Shown here one piece after another: positions 34,126 through 44,916 of a DNA stretch of 64,000 bases. Each line of letters starts with the position of its first letter. The stretch's first letter is position 1. Below the pieces are notes generated by a model. The model was not told the DNA's origin and made no database searches. It saw nothing but the letters and a program-made list of their open reading frames with translations. The translations under genes were made by a program, and so were the position numbers. This DNA comes from Tetracladium setigerum. Taxonomy: Eukaryota; Ascomycota; Leotiomycetes; Helotiales. The DNA lies in NCBI GenBank assembly GCA_031472005.1, contig PZJY01000011.1:1364001-1428000 (forward strand). The letters are read 5' to 3'.

Positions 34126-34738
34126 TGTGGTTATGTTGCAGCTGTGTGACTCGCGAGACGATGATCTCTCTGAAAGTCCTCAAGACTGTTCGTCTTTCTC
34201 ATCCTTCTTGTCGACGCGATTCTTCTTATTTATTATAGAGTAGAGATGGACTCACTTGACTAGGTATGACTGAACAGGCCTTCAGCTTGAGAACTATGTA
34301 TATCTTGGCATTTCCAAATCCAACCTCGCTTATTGGCCACCCCGATTTCCAAACTCCCGCAAATGCACTCACACTCGGCACTTGGCAGCATAAAAGCTTC
34401 AATTTCAAACTAAAAGTGCTCACCACGAAGGAGAGACAGAGCAAAAATCCTCAGTGGTGGCTGCGAGACAGATTGGGGGAAAGATTACAAGCAAAAAAGA
34501 CGGCAAGAGCGATGAGATGGGTGCGTCAATTTGAGAGAGATGGCTTATTTGATTTGTTAACTTGACTCGAGAGACACCTCCATCCATGAGCAGACCTGGG
34601 AAAAAACAAAAACCCCTGCTGGATTTTTTAAAATCCAAAATGAGGAAGACACCCCACGAATTACCCCGCAATGAAACATTCTCAACTCCCTCGCCCATGT
34701 ACATACATACAGTCCATCCAAAGAAATAGAAAACTCGC
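34126..34738. other. Intergenic, ferric reductase promoter to methyltransferase 3' end
   Basis: No gene is seen. The left part should be the reductase promoter; I could not pick out a convincing paired GATA-type iron-response site. Confidence 0.45.
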
Positions 34739-37538
34739 TTATGAAATTGGCTTTCTAGCCCATCCGTTGAGTGTCCTCCACCCAGCGCCACTGGCTCGTC
34801 CCTCCTCAATCACGGCTTGGATATCATCCATCTTGGCCTCCTCGCCTACAGTTTGCACTTTGCATCGCATCAACCACTTCTCCCATGCCCAGGCTCCAAC
34901 AACACCGCAAATACTTGCCGCGTTGTCAGTACTGCCAGTGACCATTGCCTCAAGTTGCAACTTCAACTCAACACCCATGCTGTCCCGAGCCTCAGGCTGC
35001 TTTTCGAGCTTAGCACCCATGGGAAGGAAAACCCATGCGCGCTTGATGCCGACGAACCCAGAATTGCGAAGTCTTGGAAGCCAGAGCTTGGTTGGGTGGG
35101 GATCATAGCCAAGTGTCTTGAGGTTGAAGCCAAACTCAACACTCTTGGCAGATCCCAGTGGCCCAGCATTGACAATGTCCGAATCCATGACAGCGAACTC
35201 AAGATATCCGCCTGGCTTGAGAACACGATAGCACTCCTTCAGACATGCATCCCATTCATCTTCACCATGTTGAGTTGTGTTCTTCAAGATGGTATAGATC
35301 TCACGGGCAGAGATGAGATCAAATTGATTGTCCTTGAAAGGAAGCTTGGTAAGACGATTGACGGCAACTTGACGATGGTTCTTGGGACCGCGGATGTTGG
35401 AGTTGGAGAGTTGTCGCAGAGCCTTGGTGGTGACAGTGTATACTTTGGCATTAGGATACTCAGAAGCGCAGTGCCATGCCCAATCACAAGTAGCTTGACC
35501 ACCCAGGTCCAAGATCCTGGCACGATCTCTTGGTGTTCCATCGGATGTTGGTCCCATGGATGAGAGTTTTGAAAGGTATTTGGCAACTGGGGCAGCAATC
35601 AGGTGACCTCCGTTCAATAGCTTTATGGCCTGGACATTCCAGTTGGCTGATTGCATCTGTATGCTTGCCTCGTGTGCTCTGTCACGCTTGAGCTTCTCTG
35701 GATCCTCAGGTGGAATCTCATCACCACGGGCGACATTGGCTGACATCCGCTTCTTAGCACTCATGGGAACGACGCTGAGCTGGTACTTCCCGAGAATCTG
35801 AGCTCGGTGATTTGGCAGGAAGGAGACACGTTGTGCTTGCATGGCCTCAAAGCGAGGGATCCGATGGACGAAGGTATCATGATCACGGGATCGAGACATG
35901 AAATCAACAAATGCTCGGTAATAGGCTGACTCTTGGCGAGCGATCTTTGGCAAAGGCACGGCAATAGCTTGTGTGACGTTATCGGCAACGATGATTGAAG
36001 AGAATCGAACCGTCCTACGAGGACCAGCAGCATCATCCTTGATGGTCTTGACAGTGGATGCGCGTTTGAGAAGAGCGACCTCGTCATCACGCTCCTCGGG
36101 TGGGTTGAGTACTTCAGCGAGGTAAGTTCCTTGAGCTTGAAGCCACATGCTTGTGCGGTTGAAGTTGGAAAGGGCGGCATCGTTGATTTGTTGAGCATAT
36201 GACGTTTCTTGCTCGAAAAGGATCTCATCTGGGATTATTTCCTCTTCGGAAGGAGATGCTGGCACAGCTACAATCGTTTCGTCGGAATCCTCGCGGAGCA
36301 ATTCTGGGCGTTCGGATGCATTAAGCTGAGCCAAGGTTGGTCTTGCGGTTGGGATGTCCTCGGACACGACGCTCTCTGCAACCTCGACGATCTGTTCAAC
36401 TGGTGCGGAGTTCCATGGAGTCTTGTAAAAGTGCTCAGCAGTGGTGGAGGAAGGTGGGATGGCAGACTCGGGAGTGCAAGGAACCATGTGCCATGTGTGG
36501 CGGGCACCTTTCGACAAGGCAGAGAAGAAGCCACCAGGAGATGGAATCTCGAGACGAGTGAGGCTGTTCATGGACCTTTGTTGTTCCGGTGAGAGAACAA
36601 GCGAGTTGTTGCGGTGGATTTGGGTGATGAGAGGTGGGAGGCTTTGTTGCATTTCTCTGACTGGAGACATCTGAGGTGCGATTTCTGGCAATTCGATGAC
36701 TTGCTCGCTTTGGTTTTCATAGAAATCATCCTGAGAATTTCCACGGGAGAGCGCTTCGAGGGTAGCCAAGGCAGCAGGCGCGAGTTGGACACCAGTTCCC
36801 CAGTGGTCGCCTTCATCGTCGCTGTTGCCAATATTTGGAGTAGGTGGAGCAGACATCTGAGCCATCTGCTCAGAAGTAAAACTACCATCCAGGGAGGGAG
36901 GGGCAGAGGAAGATGGAACGTCTTGCGACTGCAAATAGGAAAAAATCGCGGGTGACATGGGCACCTTTGGTGGAGGGGTTGGTGGGACCGGGATGTTAGA
37001 TGTTTGAGCGCTTCAACTCCAGGCCATGGGTCGCCACCTCCAGGAATGGAGAGTGCTGGGAGTGCTGTGCGGGAAGCTCTGGAACTGGCACTGGCGTTGC
37101 TTAATGTGCGGGTAGTTGAGTTCCTTGTGGCCTTGCGGCGTGTGATTGTAGACCTTCTCTTGGTATCCTCATCTGACGAGGCATCATAGATATCATCAAA
37201 ATCGGTAGCTTGAGTGCTGTAGCTATTTCTTGTCCAGGGACGGAACGAGCGGAAGGTGAAGCACTCTCATTGTCGGAATCTTCATTATCTGTTTGCAGAA
37301 TTGGGGCAGACATGAAGTGGTTTCCTCGTGGTGTGGGAAAGTGATCACTAAGTGGTGACATCCAGTTCGCCTTCTGAGGGGAACCTGATCGACCTCTTTG
37401 ATCCTCTGCATATGAACCTCTGCTTGGCTCACTATCCTCTTCCATTATCGTATTAAGTGACCACGACGCCGTGGGAACCTGCCCAGCTGGTGGCGGTGGT
37501 CTGTATGTCGTTGCTGGAAGGAAATCTAGGGTTGCCAT
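34739..37538 (-). CDS. SAM-dependent methyltransferase domain protein, about 933 aa; two apparent frameshifts
   Basis: A large fungal protein with a C-terminal class I methyltransferase fold. Motif I is ILDLGGQATCDWAW (starting near residue 676), followed by VYTVTTKAL, LPFKDNQFDLISAREI and the post-motif YRVLKPGGYLEFAVMD. The N-terminal two thirds are Ser/Pro-rich and acidic, with conserved-looking segments (FVDFMSRSRDHDTFVHRIPRFE). No intron is apparent. The frame breaks twice in the N-terminal region: at the T run 37226-37228 (AAA on the coding strand; QE|NSYSTQATDF) and at 37003-37005 (EALK|TSNIPVPPTPPPKV). With one base added at each, 2802 nt remain open. The start is the ATG at 37538. 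The domain resembles proteins annotated in fungi as UMTA-type methyltransferases; the substrate is unknown. Confidence 0.7.
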
Positions 37539-38874
37539 CTTGGCGGTACCGAAAGGTTGTCTGTTATGAAAAAGAGTGCTTTGTTTCTGTGGTAAAAATT
37601 GGCGTTGAGAATATAGGATGTAGTCGTAAAGACGTCCGGCGTTTGAAGTTCCACAAAAGTATTATAAATGATAGTATTGCTCCGATCAACGAAGTCTTTG
37701 CAAAACAAAAGTGGACAGCAGAAGCAAGAAAATAACGAGATGACAGAAGAATGGAACTTAGGCCTGCGTCTGGGTAGCCAGAACGTTTATACAAATTGAC
37801 ATTTGCGCCGGTCGGCAACGGTGACTGGCTGGCGCTAAAAGCAGACAGCCAGCATGGAAGACTATTGCCAAGCTGGTCTTGTGCTGCAGAGAATGAGAAA
37901 GATGTGGCACTAGTCGCTGAAAAGATCCTCACTCCCGCAAGCATTACGTGGGAGGAGGGCCAGAAGGAGACAGACAAACACCTGTTCATCATGCAAACAC
38001 CAAAACATTAATCTCTATACTGGGAAGGAGTAGCCAATAGCGACGGAGACTGCTCCAAACAACCTCGGAATCATCTCAGTAGCCAGAATTAGACATCCAA
38101 AAGCTGCAATGGCGCGCGCGAGGTGTGGGTGTTGAAGTGGTGATTGGGCATGTTGTGCATAGTTGTCGATCCAATGGGCAGAGCCAGCGTTACGCATCTC
38201 AGTTTTCCGGCGCTTACACGTTCGCTTCGGTTCGACCATTTCTCCCAAGGCTGTGTGCGACTGGATGAGAGAGACTGAAAATAATGGTTAAATGGCAAGA
38301 AGAGGCTTGAAGATTCATCCAAACTGGTCAACCTCGTCCAGCCTGATACAGAGGTCGGGACTTGGGTAGAAATGTCGAGGTCTCGATGTACGGTACGTAC
38401 CGAAATAGACTAGAGATGGTTGGGCGGAAGATGGAGTGTTCGACAGCTTGTGTGTGATATTGAACATTGGCAATAGCGTCAACACGAGCGGCTCCATGTG
38501 ACTTGCGACGCCTTGTGGCTTTGTGATATTGAAGAGAAGGCTGGTGAGGAAGGAAGTCAGTTGTGATGTTTGGATGAAGCGAGACTTGAGGATGACAGAA
38601 AGATCTCCACTTGGTGTGCCACGGACGAATCTATCCCTACTGCCACGTGACTATGATCAGTGATGCAAGGCTGAAAAATATCCGATCCGCTTTGAACAAG
38701 GCTACTAAATCTTGGCGTTATTGGTGGGGTCTGTTCCGGAGTCTCGTCGCTTCCCAAGCTGTCGGGACCTTTGACATTGTAAACAACAGCTTTCATCCCT
38801 ACCTATTACTTCCTGTCGCGTCAACCTCACTATTCATATTGCGCTACACAAGTCAAACTTGCGTGTATCCCACG
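37539..38874. other. Divergent intergenic region, methyltransferase and APC15
   Basis: The flanking genes diverge, so both promoters should lie here. A possible small membrane ORF on the minus strand (38015-38239) is listed separately; otherwise nothing is supported. Confidence 0.45.
38015..38239 (-). CDS. Possible small one-helix membrane protein, 74 aa
   Basis: I do not recognise it. From the ATG at 38239 a basic start (MVEPKRTCKRRK) leads to an amphipathic stretch and a hydrophobic C-terminal helix (ARAIAAFGCLILATEMIPRL ... VAIGY) ending in SFPV. The composition is more protein-like than other small frames nearby. The first third also contains a strong donor (GTAAGC) and an acceptor (TTGCAG) that could remove about 110 nt, so the intact reading may not be the translated one. 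It could be chance. Confidence 0.25.
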   Translation of the reverse strand: MVEPKRTCKRRKTEMRNAGSAHWIDNYAQHAQSPLQHPHLARAIAAFGCLILATEMIPRLFGAVSVAIGYSFPV

Positions 38875-40037
38875 ATGTTTTCCCTACCCAATCTCGGCCC
38901 CCAAGATGTAAAGTTTCTCCACTTTATAATCGCATCTTCCTGCTTCACAACTAATAGCAATTGTACAAGCAGTCCTACTCCCTCTGGTACACTCCATCCA
39001 CCGCAACCCATCCCCATTCTTTCATCGAAGCTCCTACGCAAACAGAACCCCACGGTCTACCACAAGCCAATGCCTCCACTCAACACCAACGACGACAAGC
39101 TGCTTCTTACCGCACCCCCCTAGCGCGTCTCCGCCTCGACGAAGAATACATGGAGCGACGCAAACTCAACATCCAAAACTACGGCAACTCCTGGCTCAAA
39201 CCGCCTGGCGTGCCCAAAACGCTATACCAGCAACGTGAAGAGAAGCGCGAAATGGAGGAACATCAGGAAGCGTTGAGACGAGAGCAATTGGCGCAGGAGT
39301 TGGCGGAAGCGGAGGCCGAGGCGGCGGCGGGGACGGATGAGATGATGGAGGGTGATGAGATGGATGAGGAGATTAGGGATTTGGATGATGAGATTCCTGA
39401 TGCGGATAATACGGGATTGAGTTTGGCGGAGGATGATGAAGACGAGGATGACGAAGATGAGGACGATGATGATGATGTCGAGAATGAACCTGCTGGCGAG
39501 ACACCTGCTACTCACCCGCCTTTGAGAATTCTTGCTATGGATGAGATGAGAGTTCGGAACACAGCGGCGGCTGTGGCGAGAATACCTGCGAGAGTGCCGG
39601 ATGATGTTTATAGGGAGGCTTTAGCGAGAGGGGAGGATCCCGCACCAGGCGGATTTGGAGATGATGGGGCATCGACTATTGATGAAGAGACACATGAGGG
39701 AATGCTACAGGAAGAAGACTTGATGCCAGAAGAGGTTTCGAATTTTGATATGGAGGCAGATCTGGATGCGGAAATTCCAGATGCTGATGAGGCCAGTGGA
39801 TATGAGCATACAGATACGGAGGCAGAGTTGACAAGTAGCGATGATGATGATGAGAGTGTGGATGCTGGCTTGTTACCTGCTCGTCGGAATGCTGCTGCTA
39901 CTACGAGCATGATTAGAAGTGATGGGACACAAACGAGCATGGACCTGAGCAGTTTGATATCAGCGGGTGGGAGTAGTCAGGTTGGAAGCAGTCCGCGGCT
40001 GGCGGATGTATTGGGTTCGCGTCGCAGAGGTCTATGA
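38875..40037 (+). CDS. APC15: Anaphase-promoting complex subunit Apc15/Mnd2-like, 365 aa
   Basis: A small regulatory subunit of the APC/C ubiquitin ligase; in animals APC15 promotes Cdc20 turnover in the mitotic checkpoint complex. Exon 1 is 38875-38907 (MFSLPNLGPQD), exon 2 38973-40037. The family signature is clear: SLWYTPST, PLARLRLDEEYMERRKLNIQNYG, SWLKPPGVPKTLYQQREEKREMEEHQEA. After about residue 110 the protein is highly acidic (Glu/Asp runs, DDDIPDAD-like repeats), as in fungal homologues. The acceptor could also be at 38955 or 38969; all keep the frame. The CAG at 38970-38972 was chosen because it gives GPQD-SYSLWY, the closest match to the family. Confidence 0.82.
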
Positions 40038-40329
40038 CATCGTCAACTTGATACCAGAGTACAGTACATCCATAGAAGACCTAGATGATAAGCGAATCAA
40101 AAGTAGCATTACAAGTAAAAGGCAATATATCTACTAATACTGCCCCGCTCAAAATAGGTAAAGAGCGTATGTTACATGCCCAACCCTTGATAGTAAATCA
40201 GCCCAAGAACGCCGATGCAATGCAATCACCTCTGCTCTCTCTCTGTCTGTGTGTATGTCTCATATGTACAGTCCACCCTCCATCAAGACCTACCTACCTA
40301 CACGCACATAATACGCCCCCGGACAGTCT

Positions 40330-41462
40330 TTAAAAGACCCAAACGTAGAAAAACAAGAACCCCACGGCCGCGAAAAACAGAAGCCAGACTTTCCAACCCA
40401 CGCCGGTCTTCTCAGCCATAATGAGCATTCGATTCATGGTCCCCCTCAACCGCACTCTCGTGCTGTCGAATCCTTCGTTCATCTTCTCGGCTAGGGCGGA
40501 TGATTCGCGGATTTCTTCACCGATGGCTATTGTCATCTGTATTATCATCCCCAATTAGCAAAAGCCCACTTCTCTTTCTCCTTTTTAAATATAAAAATTG
40601 GGAACGGGGGGTTTTTTTGGAGAAAGAGAGGAAGAAAGAATGTTACTTACCCCCTTCAATTGCCGGACTTTCCCCAATATCCCGCTGACTTGATCGTCAT
40701 TTTGACTCTCTAGCTCGTTCAATACTGCATCACTGTATTGTCCCCTATTTCACCCCCAATAGAATAAGAATCAGCCATTATTCAATTTCTTGTTCCCAGC
40801 CTTTCTCCTCTTGCTATCTCTTCCCATCCTCTCCCCATCCCCTTCCCTCCATCAACCAAGTCCCCCCCCCAAAAAAGAACCAAAACAAAACTTACCTCTT
40901 ATTCGGCGTAGCCGGTCTATAGCCCCCCTCTCCCCCATACCCAACCCATACCCTCCTCCTCCTCCCCCATAACCACCATTAGGACTCAACCCTCCTCCTC
41001 CAACTTCATAAGACGAATTCCTACCAGCACCACCAGAACCGTAAGAATTCCCTTGACGATCAGAACGCGATTCGCGGCCACCGTACGGGCCCATTGAGGA
41101 GGAGGAGGAGGATGGGCTGTTGTTGAAGTTTGAGCGTGAGGAGCCGCTGTTGCCGTTCCCGCCGCCGTCGTAGTTTTCGAAGAGGGCATTTCGTGAGGAT
41201 GAGGCGTTGGCGTGGGAGGTGAATCTGCTTGGGGGGAAAGGATGGTGAGTGAGAGGTTTTAAATTGAATGGGAAGGATGGGAAGGAGGAGTAGATAGGGA
41301 TGAGGGAGAGGGAAAGTAGGAGGAAGAGGAGGAGGGGATATCTTGGGAGTTTGCACCCACGTGGGGAGGGAGAGTGGTGGTGTCGCAAAGGGGCAAAGGG
41401 TGTATTTGGTACAGTATGTAGAATGAATGAAAGACGGGGGCTCTTTCTTACCTTGATGCCAT
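40330..41462 (-). CDS. BET1: ER-Golgi v-SNARE Bet1-like, 214 aa; one apparent frameshift
   Basis: A Qc-type SNARE for vesicle fusion between ER and Golgi. Exons in coding order: 41462-41452 (11 nt), 41227-40896, 40744-40651, 40536-40330. Residues 1-110 are a Ser/Gly-rich extension, followed by the family motif YRPATPNKRGQYSDAVLNELESQND. The SNARE helix (IAIGEEIRESSALAEKMNEGF ... LRGTMNRMLIMAEKTGVGWK) and a C-terminal membrane anchor (VWLLFFAAVGFLFFYVWVF) follow. The frame breaks in the GGGGGG run 40928-40923, just before YRPATPNKR; seven G are needed. With that base the model is 645 nt. Because Bet1 is essential in yeast, a true null here is unlikely. Confidence 0.82.
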
Positions 41463-42217
41463 GATTGTTTTTTCTTGGAAAGGAAATATCGATGGTGTTA
41501 TTGAAATGTCATGGTCTTTCGAGGGAATGCGATTGAATAAAGCGGCTTGTGTTGTTGTAGGCAGGATGGGAATGCACCTAGGTATGTAGGAAAAAGTCAG
41601 GGTCCTCAACGTGTTCGGTTCAGAAGGTAGCCAGTCATTTTATTTACCCAACCTCGGGTTACTGAAGGCGAACGCGGGATGGGATTATTGGATTGGTGAT
41701 CTTTGTTCCAGGCAAAATCACGTTATTTCCGAACAGATTTCTTGTAAAAACAATTGGAGAATCAAGCGTGGTCTCACCGAAAGGATTGAAGAAAGAAAGT
41801 TGGGGCATGTTTATGCCGTTTATGATGTTTAATCCCTTGCAGGGCTTTGTTTCCGTCGCATATGAAGAAGAGGTGCATGCAAGGCTTCTAAGTACAACCA
41901 TTCTCAAAGCATCTCATGATTCCCATGTCCATTCATAAAATCGTATGCTCCTTCGTCCATCGTAATGCAGTATAAATCCATGAAAGAGAGGGGAAAAGGA
42001 GGGACTTTTGGCGCAAGCGGAGAAAATGCCCAGGGGAAAAGGGAAGATGCTTGTAAATCCAGGTCCAAGGTGTGTGCAATGAGGCGCAAATCCAGAGAAG
42101 GAAGGCCAACGATCCTCCAGCGAATGCGAAAAGTTGTAGAAGGGACATTCGGTGCTGTGTGTAGGTCCACCATCAGGGGAAGAAAGGCCCATTGTCATAT
42201 CCTTCTTTCTAGACCGC
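41463..42217. other. Intergenic, BET1 promoter to CHZ1 3' end
   Basis: No gene is seen. Open frames such as 41693-41938 lack protein-like pattern. Confidence 0.45.
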
Positions 42218-42682
42218 TCAATCGCGCATCTTGGAATCATCATCCGTCTCTGGAGCCTGGAAGTCATCATCCTCGTCCTCATCATCGTCCTCCTCTGGCA
42301 GCTCGGCATTTGCCTTAGCAAAGTCGATTTGGCGACCGCGGGTTCGGCGACCATCTGGGATGATGTTCTCGGGGTCGATCTCCTCCATGTTATCATCATC
42401 GGGCTCATCAGCTGTTTCCTATGTGTCAACAAACGTAAAAGAAGAACGGATGACTCGAATATGCGCCGCGAAAGCTTGCTTACCGACGGGTTCAGCCTAG
42501 AGAGAGATTGTTAGCTTGTTATACGCGCAAGCGTTTTCAGGCGCGTGGGAATCTTACCTCGTCAACTTCCTCCTCACTGGAGCTCTCATCGTCAACTTCC
42601 ATTCCAGTGTCCTCGGGCTCGGTGGCTTGCCCTTGCCCTTGGATACGGTGGTGCTTGCAGCGGCGCTGGATGAGTCTGCCAT
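42218..42682 (-). CDS. CHZ1: Histone H2A.Z-H2B chaperone Chz1-like, 110 aa; one apparent frameshift
   Basis: A small acidic nuclear chaperone that carries H2A.Z-H2B dimers to the SWR1 complex. Exons in coding order: 42682-42558, 42496-42484 (13 nt), 42411-42218. The start MADSSSAAASTTVSKGKGK is typical. The CHZ motif region reads EEIDPENIIPDGRRTRGRQIDF, and the acidic tail EEDDDEDEDDDFQAPETDDD is characteristic. The frame breaks in exon 1 near 42624-42626: the coding strand has AAGCC where AAGGCC would join KGKGK to ATEPEDTGMEVDD. With one base added the model is 333 nt, about the family length. Without it, translation could begin only at an internal ATG. Confidence 0.8.
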
Positions 42683-43681
42683 TTTGAATCGATTGGGGTG
42701 TTTTTTTGTGTAGTGAGATTTGGGTTGCGCGCTGTGGTGTTGAAGGGAAAGTAGAGGGGAGGAAGAGAGGGATGAAGAGGGGGTATTAATTGGTGGGGCA
42801 AAAGCAAAAGTCGCGGCTGCAGCAAACGCGACCTACGCCTTGGCGCTAGCGCATCCATCCAGCCAGCCAGCCTCTTTTCACTCTATTATGTTTCATCTCT
42901 GCTGCTTGCTTTTCAGTTTGCTGGAGGAAAGTGGTCTGAAATTTTCCATCTAAGAAGGATTGGTAAATGAGATTATCTATCTGCATGTTGTGGCCTATTA
43001 CACAACGCCGACCACCCTGGTAGATGCTCCTCTTCTCCAAATGTATCTATACATTCTGATCATTAAAGTCTGTTGACATTCAATAATGTCCTGTAGATTT
43101 ATAGTGTTGAAACATACATAAGACGTCTACATACAATCCAAGAATAATGGCGATTTATGGATGTTCGTTCTATCCTTTAAATACCTAACATCTGGACGGG
43201 CAAGTTTTCCCTAGCGAGCAAATACCTTGCCTGGCAAGTAGCAACCACTCTTTTTGTGTATTTACTTGCGGCTTGGCTGCTTCAAAGATATTGAGTTTAC
43301 TGATTCTATTTGTATACCTCCGTATATTCCTTGAGAAAATCCAGCATTGAGTTATATTGTATACACACATTGCGCAGACTACCCAATTGCATTCAGCACA
43401 ATGCAGGAGGTGACGGCAACCGGCCTTTTTGGAGATAAATTTCATGAATTCGTGGGTATCATCATAATCTCCTCCTGCTATTCTACTCCGTTTTCCTCAC
43501 TCCTTCATTGCAATTTCTCAGAGTGTATGTCCTTCCACAAAAACCATTCCTTCTCTAGCGATTAGACATTCATTATCACCACTCCTCCGAAACTTCTTGC
43601 ATATCACCCCCTCACATCATTCCAACCATTCTCCCCCCTCTCCTCTCAATCAACTCTGTCCCCCCTCGATTAGGGACTCAT
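42683..43681. other. Intergenic, CHZ1 promoter to next gene 3' end
   Basis: No gene is seen; A/T-rich with a few short open frames. Confidence 0.45.
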
Positions 43682-44916
43682 TTATTCCCCATACCCACTA
43701 TCAGGACTCCCCGGCTCCTTCCCCATCTGATTCAACACCCTCCCACCAACCGTCAGAATCCTCGCGCAAGCCTTCTCCTTCGCTCTCCATCCCTCGGTCT
43801 CCCGCTCCATCCTCTGCACCCGTCTCACATATCTCCTATAGCTCGCCAGCGGTATGATCTTATGATCCTTTAATCTCGTCGCGTATTTCTGTAGAGCGAT
43901 CGCTTGGATATTGTGGATCCTGTAAGAAGAAGAAATATGTTAGTACAGTACATCAACCATATTTTCAGACCCGCGGAGTTTATTCCCCCCCCCCCAAAAA
44001 AGAAGAAATGGGATGGGATTGGGAAAGAGGAGAGAGAGAGGACAACGTACTTCTCCGCAGCAGCTCTTGCGTCAGCTACAGCTGAGGTAGCTACATCGGC
44101 CAACACAATAGCAGCGAATAATTTCTCGTCGCGAGAGATCTGAACGGCGGCTTTGGCCTCGGGTTTCTTGAATTCCTCCATGGCGTAGGATTCCCAGATG
44201 ATCATTTTGGCTTCGCGTTTGGCTGGTAGGTACTAAATTCTCAGTTAGAATATGTGCACACTAACAAGCTGCGATGGCTTAAAGCAAGCAGGTAGAAAAT
44301 AGGGAAAAAATGGGGGATTTGATAAGAATAAAATATAGAAACATACCTCACGCGTGACAACACCTCTCCACTCCCGACTCAGCTCCAGGAATAACAGCCT
44401 ACTCTTCTCCACCAACTTCGAGGCATTCGCGTCCACGGCCTCCAATATCTTCTCGACTTCATCCTCGACCTCATCTCTCTCCGCCTCGATATCCAAGCCC
44501 AAAATAGCCAGCAGATCGTCGACTTCACTCAATGGATCCTGCTCTACGTATGTCTCTCCATTCCCATCCCCATTTGCATTTGTCGCAGCAGTGACAGATA
44601 CACCTGAGATGCCTAGTCCCTTTGTTGCTTCATCGTTGGAGGACGCGGTTGAATCTGCCGGCGGTGTGGGTGTAACCTCTGCCACCTGCACAAGGACTGG
44701 CGATGTTTTCGACGATGTAGAAGAAGGTGATTTTGGTGTATCGGCAGCGATGGAGTAGCCGAATTCGAGGTATTCCTCCCTTTCTTCCAATACGGGTGTG
44801 ACTACGATGGTGGGAACGGGTAGGAGAACGACAGGCTCCTTTTTGACCTCGGCTTCTGTTGCGACTGCTTCCTTGAAGGTGGTCGTCGCCTTTTCGAGGA
44901 TCTTCCAGATCGACAT
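43682..44916 (-). CDS. Unrecognised protein, 329 aa, 3 exons
   Basis: I do not recognise a family. Exons in coding order: 44916-44347, 44232-44051, 43919-43682 (990 nt). The N-terminal half is Ser/Thr/Glu-rich and low in order. The second half is helical and charged: EVDDLLAILGLDIEAERDEVEDEV, then AKREAKMIIWESYAMEEF, KKPEAKAAVQISRDEKLFAAIVLADVA and RRYVRRVQRMERETEGWRAKEKACAR. This looks like an extended coiled-coil or helical bundle. There is no signal peptide or membrane helix. Intron 2 contains a C10-A7 tract. The continuous frame across two introns supports a real gene. Confidence 0.65.

Noticed and set aside
36209..36592. 127-codon open frame opposite the methyltransferase gene
   Set aside because: Fully inside a conserved gene on the other strand; Trp/Cys/Arg-rich shadow.
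39222..39515. Antisense open frame over APC15
   Set aside because: Ile/Leu-rich only because it is the complement of Glu/Asp codons; a shadow frame.
42404..42490. Alternative CHZ1 splice using a GTCGGT donor
   Set aside because: The adjacent GTAAGC donor with the AAACAG acceptor is stronger and gives the in-frame sequence EPVADEPDDD.
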